Translations under genes and position numbers: made by a program
The notes under the pieces: generated by a model
Seen by the model: the letters and a program-made list of their open reading frames with translations, nothing else
Told to the model about the DNA's origin: nothing
The model's database searches: none
Source of the DNA: Porticoccus sp. W117
Lineage (GTDB): Bacteria > Pseudomonadota > Gammaproteobacteria > Pseudomonadales > Porticoccaceae
NCBI RefSeq assembly: GCF_030341905.1
Contig: NZ_JATAAF010000014.1
Coordinates: 1 to 64,000, forward strand
DNA: 64,000 nucleotides
Reading direction: 5' to 3'
Shown: one piece after another, positions 25,767 to 33,412 of the stretch
Numbering within the stretch: position 1 is the first letter of the stretch
Layout of the letters: the number at the start of each line of letters is the position of its first letter

Positions 25767-28133
25767 ATGACTAAACGACCTGTTAAGACGACATCAGCAA
25801 CTTCCCCGCCGCGCTCCCCTAAAAAGGGGTTGCACCTTTCTCGCCGCGTTGAAGTTGACGATACAACACTGTTTCACCGTCAATCGCTGCATGCGTTTGA
25901 TCCGGTGGAGGCTGCGGAGAATGCCCAAGAGCGGGCGCTAAAAACCGCGAATGATCCCTGTATCAAGAGAATGACTATTTTGGAGTCAATAATTCCAATA
26001 TTGGGTGAAAAGATTTCAGCATTAAAAGCCAAAATCAAAGACTTGAAAAACCGTCTGAAAGCCACCCCTAAAAAGGTCAGTCACAATACAGCTCAACCCG
26101 ACGGGTCGTCTGCAAGGCGTAAATTTCGTTCATGGAGAACCAGTGACAAGATCGCCATTGTGTCGCTGCTATCTGCCCTTGTAGTGATGTTAGTCACCGG
26201 AGTAACCAATGCCTATGTGGCCATTATGGCCAGTGCCGAACCTGTAATCGTCGATAACCCAATGCTTGCTGTGCTACTGGCAATGGTGGTGATGGGTTCG
26301 TCAATGGCGATCAAGTTCTTTGGCAATATTTTCCATGACCCCCGCTCCAAGAAACGCTACAGCCTTGGTCTTTATATTCTAACGGTGATCTTTGTCCTCG
26401 CTTGGGCCGTGGTGTTTTCAATGGAGTTCGGCGGCATCACAGAAGGTGTATCACTTGACGATCTGGATGGCGATAGCGGCGGCAAAGGCTCTAATTTGCT
26501 GGTCTTTATCCAGCTTGCCACAGAGGTACTCGTAGCGGCTGCTCTTGCGATGGCGGCGGAGGATTTGTACAACAAGTACGACAAAGATACCGAAATCGCC
26601 AACAAGGATTATGACGACCTTGCAAAAGAACTAGCAGCCTGTGAAAAAGAGCTGGCAGAAGCCCTTGAGAAACACGCCAACTATCTGGGTGAACTGGCTG
26701 AACTGCGGAACAAGCGCGATAAACAGTTGATTGAAGAAGTCACCGAATTTAATGCCCTCCAGGGCGGGTTCGGGGTTGTTCGGCGCTCTATTTCGATTGT
26801 TGACCTCATTAAAAATGGCCTTATCGTCATTTTGGCGCTGCTGCTGGGTATGAGCCTGTCAGACAATGCAGACGCTAAGACACTGGTGGTTGGTGTCTCA
26901 CCTTATATGAATGAGGCGACATATCAGGTCCAGTCTAAAGAGCTGCTGCTGGCATTGACTGAGAAAATGGAACTGGGCGATGAAGCGGTATTTATTGATG
27001 CGTACCAGCTTCAAGTGATTGGTCGCTACTCGCTCCCGAATAAATCTGCCTACCGTAGTGCCAAAGCGCGCCTTAAATACAATGCGCGAGTGGCAAAGGC
27101 ATTGATTAACTGGCCTAAAACCGTACCTGCCGCCGTGAAGCGCCCCCAAACACCGGGAGCAGTCAAGCTTCCCCAGTTTCTCCGTTATATAGCCTTAAAC
27201 CATGCAGGCGCTATGGATGAAAAGGGTGGTGATATTCTGATCCTCGGCAGCCCCTACTATGATGTGCCGGAAGACGAGGTGTTTAGTATGGCGGCAGCCA
27301 CTGTGCCGGGGGATGGGCACTTGAAGGCATCGAGAGCAGTCAGCGTCTATGGCGCTGCCGACTTCCCCGAACTACTGCGTGGATGGCGGGTGCATCAGGT
27401 TTACGGCAAAGGGTTCAACTACCCCTCGGATCGGGTGGAATTTGCCGTTGAACGCTGGTGGGTACTCTATGTGGAGGCAATGGGTGGGGTATTTTCTACC
27501 TTTACACGAGATATAGCTCCAGCCGTGGATCGTGCCCTGTCGGGGGCTAAAGCACCCCCTCACAATCATGTGCCGGAAGACACTGAGCGTTTGCAGATGA
27601 TCCACCTCTATGTAGACGATCAGACAAACGCACTGCCAATACAGGAACGGCCTTTAACGGTTACGCCAATTGCCCAGTCCAGTGTCACACATGCGGAAAA
27701 TGTGACCATCGGCCTGTCGTGGCAATGCGCTTGTGATCTGGATTTGTTTGCCCGCCCTCATGCGGGGGCGGATATTTTGTCATTCGCAAAGCATAAGACC
27801 ACTGAGGGGCGCTATTACCAAGATGTGCAGGGAAAGCTACCAGCCAACCAGGCCACCAGTGAACAAGGTATGGAAACCATCGTCTTTTCAAAGGGCGTTG
27901 ACCTGACACAGCTTCAAATTGTTGTAGGCTTCTACTCAGGCAACGCCCCCGGTGGTGTTCAGGGGGAACTACGCATTGGCATTGGTGATAAAACCTATGC
28001 CCACCGTTTCAATATCCCAGCTTCAAAAGGAAACAAGGCAAATATGGTTAAAGAGAGCTTTGCCGAAAACAAAGCACGGGCCGATCATATTGCTGTCATT
28101 GATCCGTTAAAGGTAATCCGCGTTTCCCAATAA
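25767..28133 (+). CDS. Large membrane protein with coiled coils, vWA-like and DUF2135/TerD-like regions
   Basis: 788 residues from the ATG at 25767, preceded by AGAGG; the frame is open to 25668 but upstream starts lack such a site. Basic N-terminus, coiled coil (about residues 60-120), three TM segments (about 128-215), a second coiled coil (about 270-325), then one TM helix (about 345-365). The last 420 residues appear extracytoplasmic: an alpha/beta region (VVGVSPYMNEATYQ, FIDAYQLQVIG, DILILGSPYYD) that could be a vWA-type fold, and a C-terminal beta-sandwich with GLSWQCACDLDLFARPHAG, resembling DUF2135/TerD-type domains. It precedes the small membrane gene and coupling protein and may form a membrane complex with them. 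Function not established. Confidence 0.55.
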   Translation: MTKRPVKTTSATSPPRSPKKGLHLSRRVEVDDTTLFHRQSLHAFDPVEAAENAQERALKTANDPCIKRMTILESIIPILGEKISALKAKIKDLKNRLKATPKKVSHNTAQPDGSSARRKFRSWRTSDKIAIVSLLSALVVMLVTGVTNAYVAIMASAEPVIVDNPMLAVLLAMVVMGSSMAIKFFGNIFHDPRSKKRYSLGLYILTVIFVLAWAVVFSMEFGGITEGVSLDDLDGDSGGKGSNLLVFIQLATEVLVAAALAMAAEDLYNKYDKDTEIANKDYDDLAKELAACEKELAEALEKHANYLGELAELRNKRDKQLIEEVTEFNALQGGFGVVRRSISIVDLIKNGLIVILALLLGMSLSDNADAKTLVVGVSPYMNEATYQVQSKELLLALTEKMELGDEAVFIDAYQLQVIGRYSLPNKSAYRSAKARLKYNARVAKALINWPKTVPAAVKRPQTPGAVKLPQFLRYIALNHAGAMDEKGGDILILGSPYYDVPEDEVFSMAAATVPGDGHLKASRAVSVYGAADFPELLRGWRVHQVYGKGFNYPSDRVEFAVERWWVLYVEAMGGVFSTFTRDIAPAVDRALSGAKAPPHNHVPEDTERLQMIHLYVDDQTNALPIQERPLTVTPIAQSSVTHAENVTIGLSWQCACDLDLFARPHAGADILSFAKHKTTEGRYYQDVQGKLPANQATSEQGMETIVFSKGVDLTQLQIVVGFYSGNAPGGVQGELRIGIGDKTYAHRFNIPASKGNKANMVKESFAENKARADHIAVIDPLKVIRVSQ

Positions 28134-28150
28134 CAGACATTCCCATTGTT

Positions 28151-28184
28151 ATGCTCATGGGCGGAGGTACTCGCCCATGAGCAT
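28151..28184 (+). promoter_or_regulatory. Hairpin presenting the Shine-Dalgarno and burying the start codon
   Basis: ATGCTCATGGGCG (28151-28163) and CGCCCATGAGCAT (28172-28184) are perfect complements around an 8-nt loop GAGGTACT. The GGAGG of the next gene spans the stem-loop junction (28163-28167) and its ATG (28177) is in the right arm. It should reduce translation of the small membrane gene unless melted by upstream ribosomes or a protein. Confidence 0.75.
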
Positions 28185-28377
28185 TCAAGACATTTTCCTG
28201 GTTCCCGGCCATCTGGCCTCACAGTTTGTTATTTCTGGTCTGTTGGCTATTCCCATTGAGCAAGCCGATCCGGTGTTGTATTGGGTGATTGCGATAATCA
28301 CATCACTGCTCTTTTGGGTAAAGGCAATTGGCATAGTTACTACCCTAATTAAGCGTATGACAGGGTTTGGGCGGTGA
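28177..28377 (+). CDS. Small two-TM membrane protein upstream of coupling protein
   Basis: 66 residues, two hydrophobic segments (about 8-25 and 33-55). GGAGG lies 9 nt before the ATG, in the loop of a perfect hairpin. The stop is 3 nt from the coupling-protein start. Element C has a different small membrane gene just before its coupling protein, so the pairing seems functional. A cofactor of the coupling protein is plausible. Confidence 0.6.
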   Translation: MSIQDIFLVPGHLASQFVISGLLAIPIEQADPVLYWVIAIITSLLFWVKAIGIVTTLIKRMTGFGR

Positions 28378-28380
28378 GTA

Positions 28381-30144
28381 ATGGAAGACATAACGCTCCC
28401 TCCCATTCCTGATCTGGAGGAAATATTCCGCTCACTTCTGGCTTTTCTTCCCAACTTCTCAGAATTACACCCCTTTATCCAGTTCGCACTTCATTCTATT
28501 GACGAGGCATTATTGGTACTGGCCTGTTACTGGATAGTGCGGTTCTTCACCATTTCCACGCAGCGCTGGCTGGGCTTGTATTCACCTTCCCAATATCACT
28601 ACTGGCCGCGATTGCCTTGGCGCTGGTTTTACCGAACCTTTTGGCTCGCTCCTAAAAGTTGGTATGAAAAGCTTTTTCTGATTGGCAAGCGAGGTCATAC
28701 AGGTGGGTTTGCTGGGCTACTGGAAACGCTTACCTACCTTTACAGGCCCGGTATGTTGTATTTAGGCCGAGCAACGCTGTTCGGCCTTTGGTCACTGCCA
28801 CAAGCCATTGGATCACATTTAGAGAAGCACTGCTTTTGTGTGGCATCTTCCGGCTCTGGTAAAAGTACCCATGCTATCACCATGCTTTCGGAGTGGGCAC
28901 ACTCGGCGTTTCTAATTGACCCTGATGCAAGTATTAGCGAAAGACTGGCAATCGATGACAAAAGAAACTGGGTAATCCTTGATCCTTATAACATCTCTGG
29001 ATTTGAAAGTGCCCATTTCAATGTCTTTGATTGCCTTGTGGCTGCCTCAAAACGCACATCTGGCCCCGGTGTCGTGGTCTGGGCTGAACGGATTGCCAAT
29101 GCTTTGGTTATATTACCGAGTGGAGCTAAACAGCCATATTTCTACGAGGTAGCACGCGATTTTTTAAAAGCGCTAATTTTGCATGTCTTCTCCAACTACG
29201 ATGAATCTTATTGGAATTTACCAACGGTAAGGAGATTGATTGTTGAGGGTATTCGGTATTGCGAAGATGAGGATGAGAAAATCGTAGAAATCCCCAAAAA
29301 AGAACGCAGTGAAATGCTACTTTTTTCCATGAGTGAAAACACCAACTACGGTACAGCAATACAGGGCGGTGTCGCAGCCCTTGAGCAGGCGGCAGGTGAG
29401 ACTGCTGGCAATGTTTGGAGCACTTTATCTAATGCCACTGGTTGGTTAGACAATCCGCAAGTCGCAAAAATACTAACCAAGACCACATTGCCACTTGAAG
29501 AACTTCAAACAAAAAAAGATAAGGTGCTGTCATTTGTAGCCCCTCTTCAATCCATCCGTGATGGGTTAGCACCACTTGCTAAGTTATTAACCGATATGAT
29601 CTACGATACGTTTTCAATGACACTAGATCATAGTAAACCATGCCTGATGCTAGTTGATGAGGTTCCCAGTCAGGGTTTTAACAACACTTTCATAACTATA
29701 TTTGCCGCTGGCAGAAAGCATGGGCTCTTGTTTTTCGGTATTGCTCAAAATCTTGGGCAAATGATCCGTATTTATCAGGATGAGTGGGAAACGTTTCTCT
29801 CTGAAGTAGACTTTGTGATGTATATGGGAATAGGTCACATGAAAACCTCAGATCACATTGCAAAGTTTTTAGGGGAAAAGACCGTGCTAGAAAAGAAGAA
29901 TCGAACCAAGACGTATCGGACAGTTGATGTAATGGACTCGGATCAGGTGCGCCGTTATCTGGATGCCAAGAATGGCAATATAATTTTGACCCGCCCTGGC
30001 AAACGCCCATTACGGCTTTCAATTGATAAATACTTTAAAGGGCTATCCGTCAGAAGATACAGTCCTGACCCAGCCTATGGAGATGCTTTTCCAAGAAATA
30101 TCACCCGAAAACTCTTTGGCCGAAAAGCAAACAAAGAAAGTTAG
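28381..30144 (+). CDS. VirD4/TraG-type conjugative coupling ATPase
   Basis: 587 residues. N-terminal membrane anchor (residues 38-58). Walker A SSGSGKST at 156-163, a long DPY-containing segment (WVILDPYNISGF), Walker B LMLVDEVPSQG, and the RecA-like AAGRKHGLLFFGIAQNLGQM segment typical of TraG/TraD ATPases. It would carry the relaxase-DNA complex to a type IV secretion channel. No such channel is encoded nearby, so it either docks on a resident system or serves another role. It follows the small membrane gene by 3 nt. Confidence 0.8.
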   Translation: MEDITLPPIPDLEEIFRSLLAFLPNFSELHPFIQFALHSIDEALLVLACYWIVRFFTISTQRWLGLYSPSQYHYWPRLPWRWFYRTFWLAPKSWYEKLFLIGKRGHTGGFAGLLETLTYLYRPGMLYLGRATLFGLWSLPQAIGSHLEKHCFCVASSGSGKSTHAITMLSEWAHSAFLIDPDASISERLAIDDKRNWVILDPYNISGFESAHFNVFDCLVAASKRTSGPGVVVWAERIANALVILPSGAKQPYFYEVARDFLKALILHVFSNYDESYWNLPTVRRLIVEGIRYCEDEDEKIVEIPKKERSEMLLFSMSENTNYGTAIQGGVAALEQAAGETAGNVWSTLSNATGWLDNPQVAKILTKTTLPLEELQTKKDKVLSFVAPLQSIRDGLAPLAKLLTDMIYDTFSMTLDHSKPCLMLVDEVPSQGFNNTFITIFAAGRKHGLLFFGIAQNLGQMIRIYQDEWETFLSEVDFVMYMGIGHMKTSDHIAKFLGEKTVLEKKNRTKTYRTVDVMDSDQVRRYLDAKNGNIILTRPGKRPLRLSIDKYFKGLSVRRYSPDPAYGDAFPRNITRKLFGRKANKES

Positions 30145-30160
30145 TTTCCCAAATTCGGAA

Positions 30161-30192
30161 GAGGTAAGCGTTATCCTGTGAACGCTTACCTC
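30161..30192 (+). terminator. 12-bp hairpin after the coupling protein gene
   Basis: GAGGTAAGCGTT (30161-30172) pairs perfectly with AACGCTTACCTC (30181-30192), loop 8 nt. It lies 17 nt after the stop codon. Only a short T-rich tail follows, so it may be a terminator or an mRNA-stabilising stem. Confidence 0.6.
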
Positions 30193-30242
30193 CTTAATTT
30201 CGGAACTGTTGAAATATTTTTTTAGAGACTGTCATTTTTTTG

Positions 30243-30275
30243 TTGACTCTGAAACAAATGTTCTCTATTTGTTCT
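30243..30275 (+). promoter_or_regulatory. Candidate promoter with tandem TGTTCT repeats
   Basis: TTGACT at 30243 could be a -35 box. Two TGTTCT hexamers start at 30259 and 30270, exactly 11 bp apart, about one helical turn. The same pair with the same spacing lies upstream of the equivalent operon in element C. A regulator binding one face of the helix is the likely reader. Confidence 0.5.
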
Positions 30276-30328
30276 ATAGGGATTTTGGAGAAAGGTTATT
30301 TTTTAACCCTAACTCAAAGGAAAAAACC

Positions 30329-30568
30329 ATGAGTGAAGAAACCTCTCCAAGCACTTCAAGAAAACCAACCCATCATGTATTTGATGGCAAGGGAAACCGG
30401 ATCGGTGTCGGCTGGCGCAATGATTTCGGTGGTGTAAATACCGTTAAATCCAGCCACTCAGTTGATGGCCGCGAATATGTTCGTGACATCGACATGCTGA
30501 AGAAGATGCGTGAAGAAAAGCAGGCTCAACCTGAGCAGCCAAAACACGCGCCAACTATCCAGCCATAA
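30329..30568 (+). CDS. Small hypothetical protein before the recombinase operon
   Basis: 79 residues from the ATG at 30329, chosen for the AAAGGA site 8 nt upstream; the frame is open to 30209 without support. Polar, with HHVFDGKGNRIGVGWRNDF and a charged C-terminus. In element C the equivalent position holds a different small polar protein (55878-56201) with a similar TDAQGQVRES segment. Function unknown. Confidence 0.5.
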   Translation: MSEETSPSTSRKPTHHVFDGKGNRIGVGWRNDFGGVNTVKSSHSVDGREYVRDIDMLKKMREEKQAQPEQPKHAPTIQP

Positions 30569-30655
30569 ATCACGTCTAACCTAGTGCGGAGCTTATGCCC
30601 TGCACTGGGTCTTTTATTGCGTACCGAATAACAACATAAACCCATAGGAGACAGC

Positions 30656-30964
30656 ATGAGCATAGATATGCATGGAATTACTACGTCGCCTCCTATCACC
30701 CGTGATAGTGAGGAATACACAGTTGCAAAACTGGATATTGACGACTATCGGGAGGATTTAGCCAATTTCGAATTGACGCCAGAGCAAGAAATAGAGCTTT
30801 TATCAACACTGTGGCAGATCATGGCAACGATGGTAGATATTGGCTGGGGTGTGGACAACGTACAACTAATGATTCCCGACCTCTTTAACCGAGAATCAGC
30901 AATTGTTAAAGAACATACTATAGAAAATGACATTGGAAAGGATGGAGTTGATGCAGGAAGTTAA
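30656..30964 (+). CDS. Recombinase partner protein (small, acidic), element A copy
   Basis: 102 residues. Aligns with the 115-residue protein at 55395-55742 in element C: DYREDLANFELTPEQEIELL against DYREIWAEYEMSEEQYNEML, then LWQIMATMVDIGWGVDNVQ against IWEIAKTFVLMGYNEDISQ. Both end 14 nt inside the recombinase gene, so they are co-translated with it. The conserved pairing suggests a regulator or directionality factor of the serine recombinase. RBS AGGAG lies 8 nt upstream. Confidence 0.6.
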   Translation: MSIDMHGITTSPPITRDSEEYTVAKLDIDDYREDLANFELTPEQEIELLSTLWQIMATMVDIGWGVDNVQLMIPDLFNRESAIVKEHTIENDIGKDGVDAGS

Positions 30965-32489
30965 AAAAGCACTCATATATTGCCGTGTGTCTTCAAAAAA
31001 ACAAAAGACTACTGGTGGAGGACTGGATAGTCAGGAACACCGTTGCCGCCTGTATGCTGCCGAAAAGGGCTATGAAGTCGAAAAAGTCTTTCCTGATGAT
31101 GTAACTGGCGCAGGGGACTTTATGAAGCGCCCCGGCATGAAGTCGTTAATACGCTACTTGAATAGAAACGACCACACTTCGTATATTGTTATTTTCGATG
31201 ATTTAAAGAGGTTAGCCAGAGATACTCTGGCACATTTCCAGCTCCGCCATACCTTAATGGGCTATGAAGCAGAATTAGAATGTCTGAACTATACCTTCGA
31301 GGATACACCAGAAGGTGAATTTATGGAGACAATCTTTGCCGCACAAGGCCAGTTGGAGCGCAAGCAAAATCGCCGCCAAGTTATCCAAAAAATGAAAGCA
31401 AGGCTCGAAAATGGTTATTGGCTATTCTCTGCGCCTGTTGGTTACGAATACATCAGAAGCAAAACAGGCGGCAAAATTCTTTCACCAAAAGAGCCTTTTG
31501 CAAGCATGGTTACAGAGGCTCTGGAAGGGTTTGCATCAGGTCGCTTCCAGACTAAGGCAGAGGTTAAGTATTTTCTGGATAGTTTCCCTCAGTATCCTCG
31601 CGACAGTAACGGCAATATTCGAGATCAAAGAGTCCATGATCTCATCAGCAATATAGTTTACACAGGCTACTATGAATATAAGCCCTGGAACATCAGCTTT
31701 CGTAAAGGCCATCACAAACCCCTGATTTCTTTTGAAACCTTTAAGAAGAACCAAGAACGCTTATTAGGCGTGGCTTATGCTCCCGCGCGAAAAAACATCA
31801 ATGCCGATTTCCCCCTGCGTGGTTTCGTTTTGTGTGGTGATTGCGAAAAACCTGTTACTGGGGGTTGGAGTAAAGGCCGCAATCGTTATCACGCCTATTA
31901 CAACTGTAAAAACAAGGGCTGTAGTAGCTACGGAAAGTCTATACGCCGCGATGATATGGAAGGTGCGTTTGGAGATCTTGTGAAGTCATTAAAACCGTCA
32001 GACAAGCTCATAAAAGTAGCTACCAGAATGTTCAATAAGCTCTGGAAGGATAAAGAACAACTACAAGCATCACATGCACAATCGTTAAAGAGTGAACTTA
32101 AACGCATTGACCAACAAACAAATAAGCTGCTGGATCAAATCCTCGACGCTGAATTGCCGAGTGTCGTCAAAGCCTATGAGAAAAAAATTAAAAGCCTGGA
32201 GGATGAGAAGATTGTGATTGCTGAAAAAATAGCCAATATTGGCAAACCAGTAAAAGACCAAAGCCAAACACTTCGAACCGCTTTAGATTTCCTCTCAAAT
32301 CCCTATAAACTCTGGGCCTCCAAGCGATTAGAGGACAAGCGCGCGGTGTTAAAACTGGTGTTTTCGGAACGGTTGGCTTATGTACGGAATGAGGGGTTTC
32401 GAACCGCAATAACCACCTTACCTTTCAATAAGTTAGGTGATTTTTGCGACCCAAAATCCTGTTTGGTGGAGGCGGCGGGAGTTGAATAG
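30951..32489 (+). CDS. Large serine recombinase of element A
   Basis: 512 residues from the ATG at 30951 (GGAAAGG upstream; the same 14-nt overlap occurs in element C). Catalytic motif YCRVSSKKQ with serine at residue 14, then FDDLKRLARD and the resolvase core. The recombinase domain includes GFASGRFQTKAEVKYFL and YAPARKNINADFPLRGF; a zinc ribbon CGDCEKP...CKNKGC follows, then a coiled coil (residues 375-440). The last residues SCLVEAAGVE are encoded across the 25-bp ssrA att copy, and the stop lies just beyond it. It is the likely integrase of element A at the ssrA 3' end. Confidence 0.85.
   Translation: MQEVKKALIYCRVSSKKQKTTGGGLDSQEHRCRLYAAEKGYEVEKVFPDDVTGAGDFMKRPGMKSLIRYLNRNDHTSYIVIFDDLKRLARDTLAHFQLRHTLMGYEAELECLNYTFEDTPEGEFMETIFAAQGQLERKQNRRQVIQKMKARLENGYWLFSAPVGYEYIRSKTGGKILSPKEPFASMVTEALEGFASGRFQTKAEVKYFLDSFPQYPRDSNGNIRDQRVHDLISNIVYTGYYEYKPWNISFRKGHHKPLISFETFKKNQERLLGVAYAPARKNINADFPLRGFVLCGDCEKPVTGGWSKGRNRYHAYYNCKNKGCSSYGKSIRRDDMEGAFGDLVKSLKPSDKLIKVATRMFNKLWKDKEQLQASHAQSLKSELKRIDQQTNKLLDQILDAELPSVVKAYEKKIKSLEDEKIVIAEKIANIGKPVKDQSQTLRTALDFLSNPYKLWASKRLEDKRAVLKLVFSERLAYVRNEGFRTAITTLPFNKLGDFCDPKSCLVEAAGVE
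32462..32486. repeat. att site: 25-bp copy of the ssrA 3' end (left copy)
   Basis: TTTGGTGGAGGCGGCGGGAG followed by TTGAA, identical to 42451-42475. It contains the reverse complement of the CCA end and T-arm of tmRNA. It marks both the left end of element B and the right end of element A. Confidence 0.9.
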
Positions 32490-32585
32490 ACAATATAAAC
32501 ACTTGAAATATTTATTTATCTATTAAGCCCAAAGCATACAACCCAACAAAAAACCCAACATCAGACTTCAGTAACACCATTTTTT

Positions 32586-33380
32586 CTAACAAAACGGCCT
32601 CAAATCGTTGGATTCTACATCCCACTGTCTAATATGCGTGTATAGACCCTCCAACCCTAATGCAAGGCCTTTCACATTCATTATTAGATTTTTATTTCGA
32701 TACAGGTCTGAAGCCAAGTCATGACAATATTTGATGGCCTTTGTAGACAGATGCTCACCCCCTCCCTTATCACTACCATAAATAATAGTTACGTTGTCGG
32801 GCAAATAATAGTCAGCAACTATAGGAGTCTGGCGCTCATTAAATGCACAATGATTGCCTAAATCAGAATCTACAATAAGGCCAATCTTCCCCGAATACTC
32901 CTCGGGATGCTTTTCAATGGCTTGTAGAATCTGCCACCACCCCAAATTTTCAGGCTTTACCATCACATTCCAAAGCTCTACGAGGGCAAGCACTCTAGCA
33001 TGGCAAAACACATTTTTACTATTACGGCACCTAGGGATAATATGGTATGCAGCAGTAATTGATACCGATGCACCATTAACTTGATTTGTGTTGGTATCAA
33101 CGGCAATCAAATGGTCATATGAAAAAAGCTGCTCATTAGTGTTAAACCAAACATCTCCTGTTGCACTGTTACTGGCGTGGAGAATTTTGGGCTCTTTATA
33201 CTCACGATCCCTCTTAAATTCCAAGCGAGACTTACCAATCAAAGGGTGGTGTCTACCATGCTTCAAACCCATAATTTTCTGGGTCTTGAAATCCATCACC
33301 AAAGCCTCAAATTCAAAATAATTTCGAGGATCCATATGAATTGTATATGAACGTGGCTTTCTTGCCCCCGTCTTAATCAC
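32586..33380 (-). CDS. Third gene of the IetAS operon, possible RNase H-fold protein
   Basis: 264 residues from a GTG with GGAG 8 nt upstream, 32 nt after the ietS-like gene on the same strand. Acidic motifs on predicted strands (LIAVDTNTNQVNGASVSI, then GLIVDSDLGNH, then GSDKGGGEHLSTK) and GHDRR-type basic residues recall RNase H/Piwi-like folds, where three acidic residues bind metal. This is a fold guess by eye. Described IetAS systems have two genes, so a third would be an extension or an independent cargo gene. Confidence 0.5.
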   Translation of the reverse strand: MIKTGARKPRSYTIHMDPRNYFEFEALVMDFKTQKIMGLKHGRHHPLIGKSRLEFKRDREYKEPKILHASNSATGDVWFNTNEQLFSYDHLIAVDTNTNQVNGASVSITAAYHIIPRCRNSKNVFCHARVLALVELWNVMVKPENLGWWQILQAIEKHPEEYSGKIGLIVDSDLGNHCAFNERQTPIVADYYLPDNVTIIYGSDKGGGEHLSTKAIKYCHDLASDLYRNKNLIMNVKGLALGLEGLYTHIRQWDVESNDLRPFC

Positions 33381-33412
33381 CCGTATATCTCCAGACCAGC
33401 CCAGATTAGCGT

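Larger units (their letters stand above)
1..32486. mobile_element. Element A: integrative mobilizable element, left end outside window
   Basis: Gene content defines it: MobC and relaxase at the left, antirestriction and defence cargo in the middle, a coupling protein and a large serine recombinase at the right. The right boundary is the 25-bp copy of the ssrA 3' end at 32462-32486, into which the recombinase frame runs. No mating-pair-formation genes are visible, so it is probably mobilized by a helper transfer system. Element C near tRNA-Phe has the same order of coupling protein, small genes and recombinase, supporting a common family. The left end and any left att copy are not in the window. 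Confidence 0.75.
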
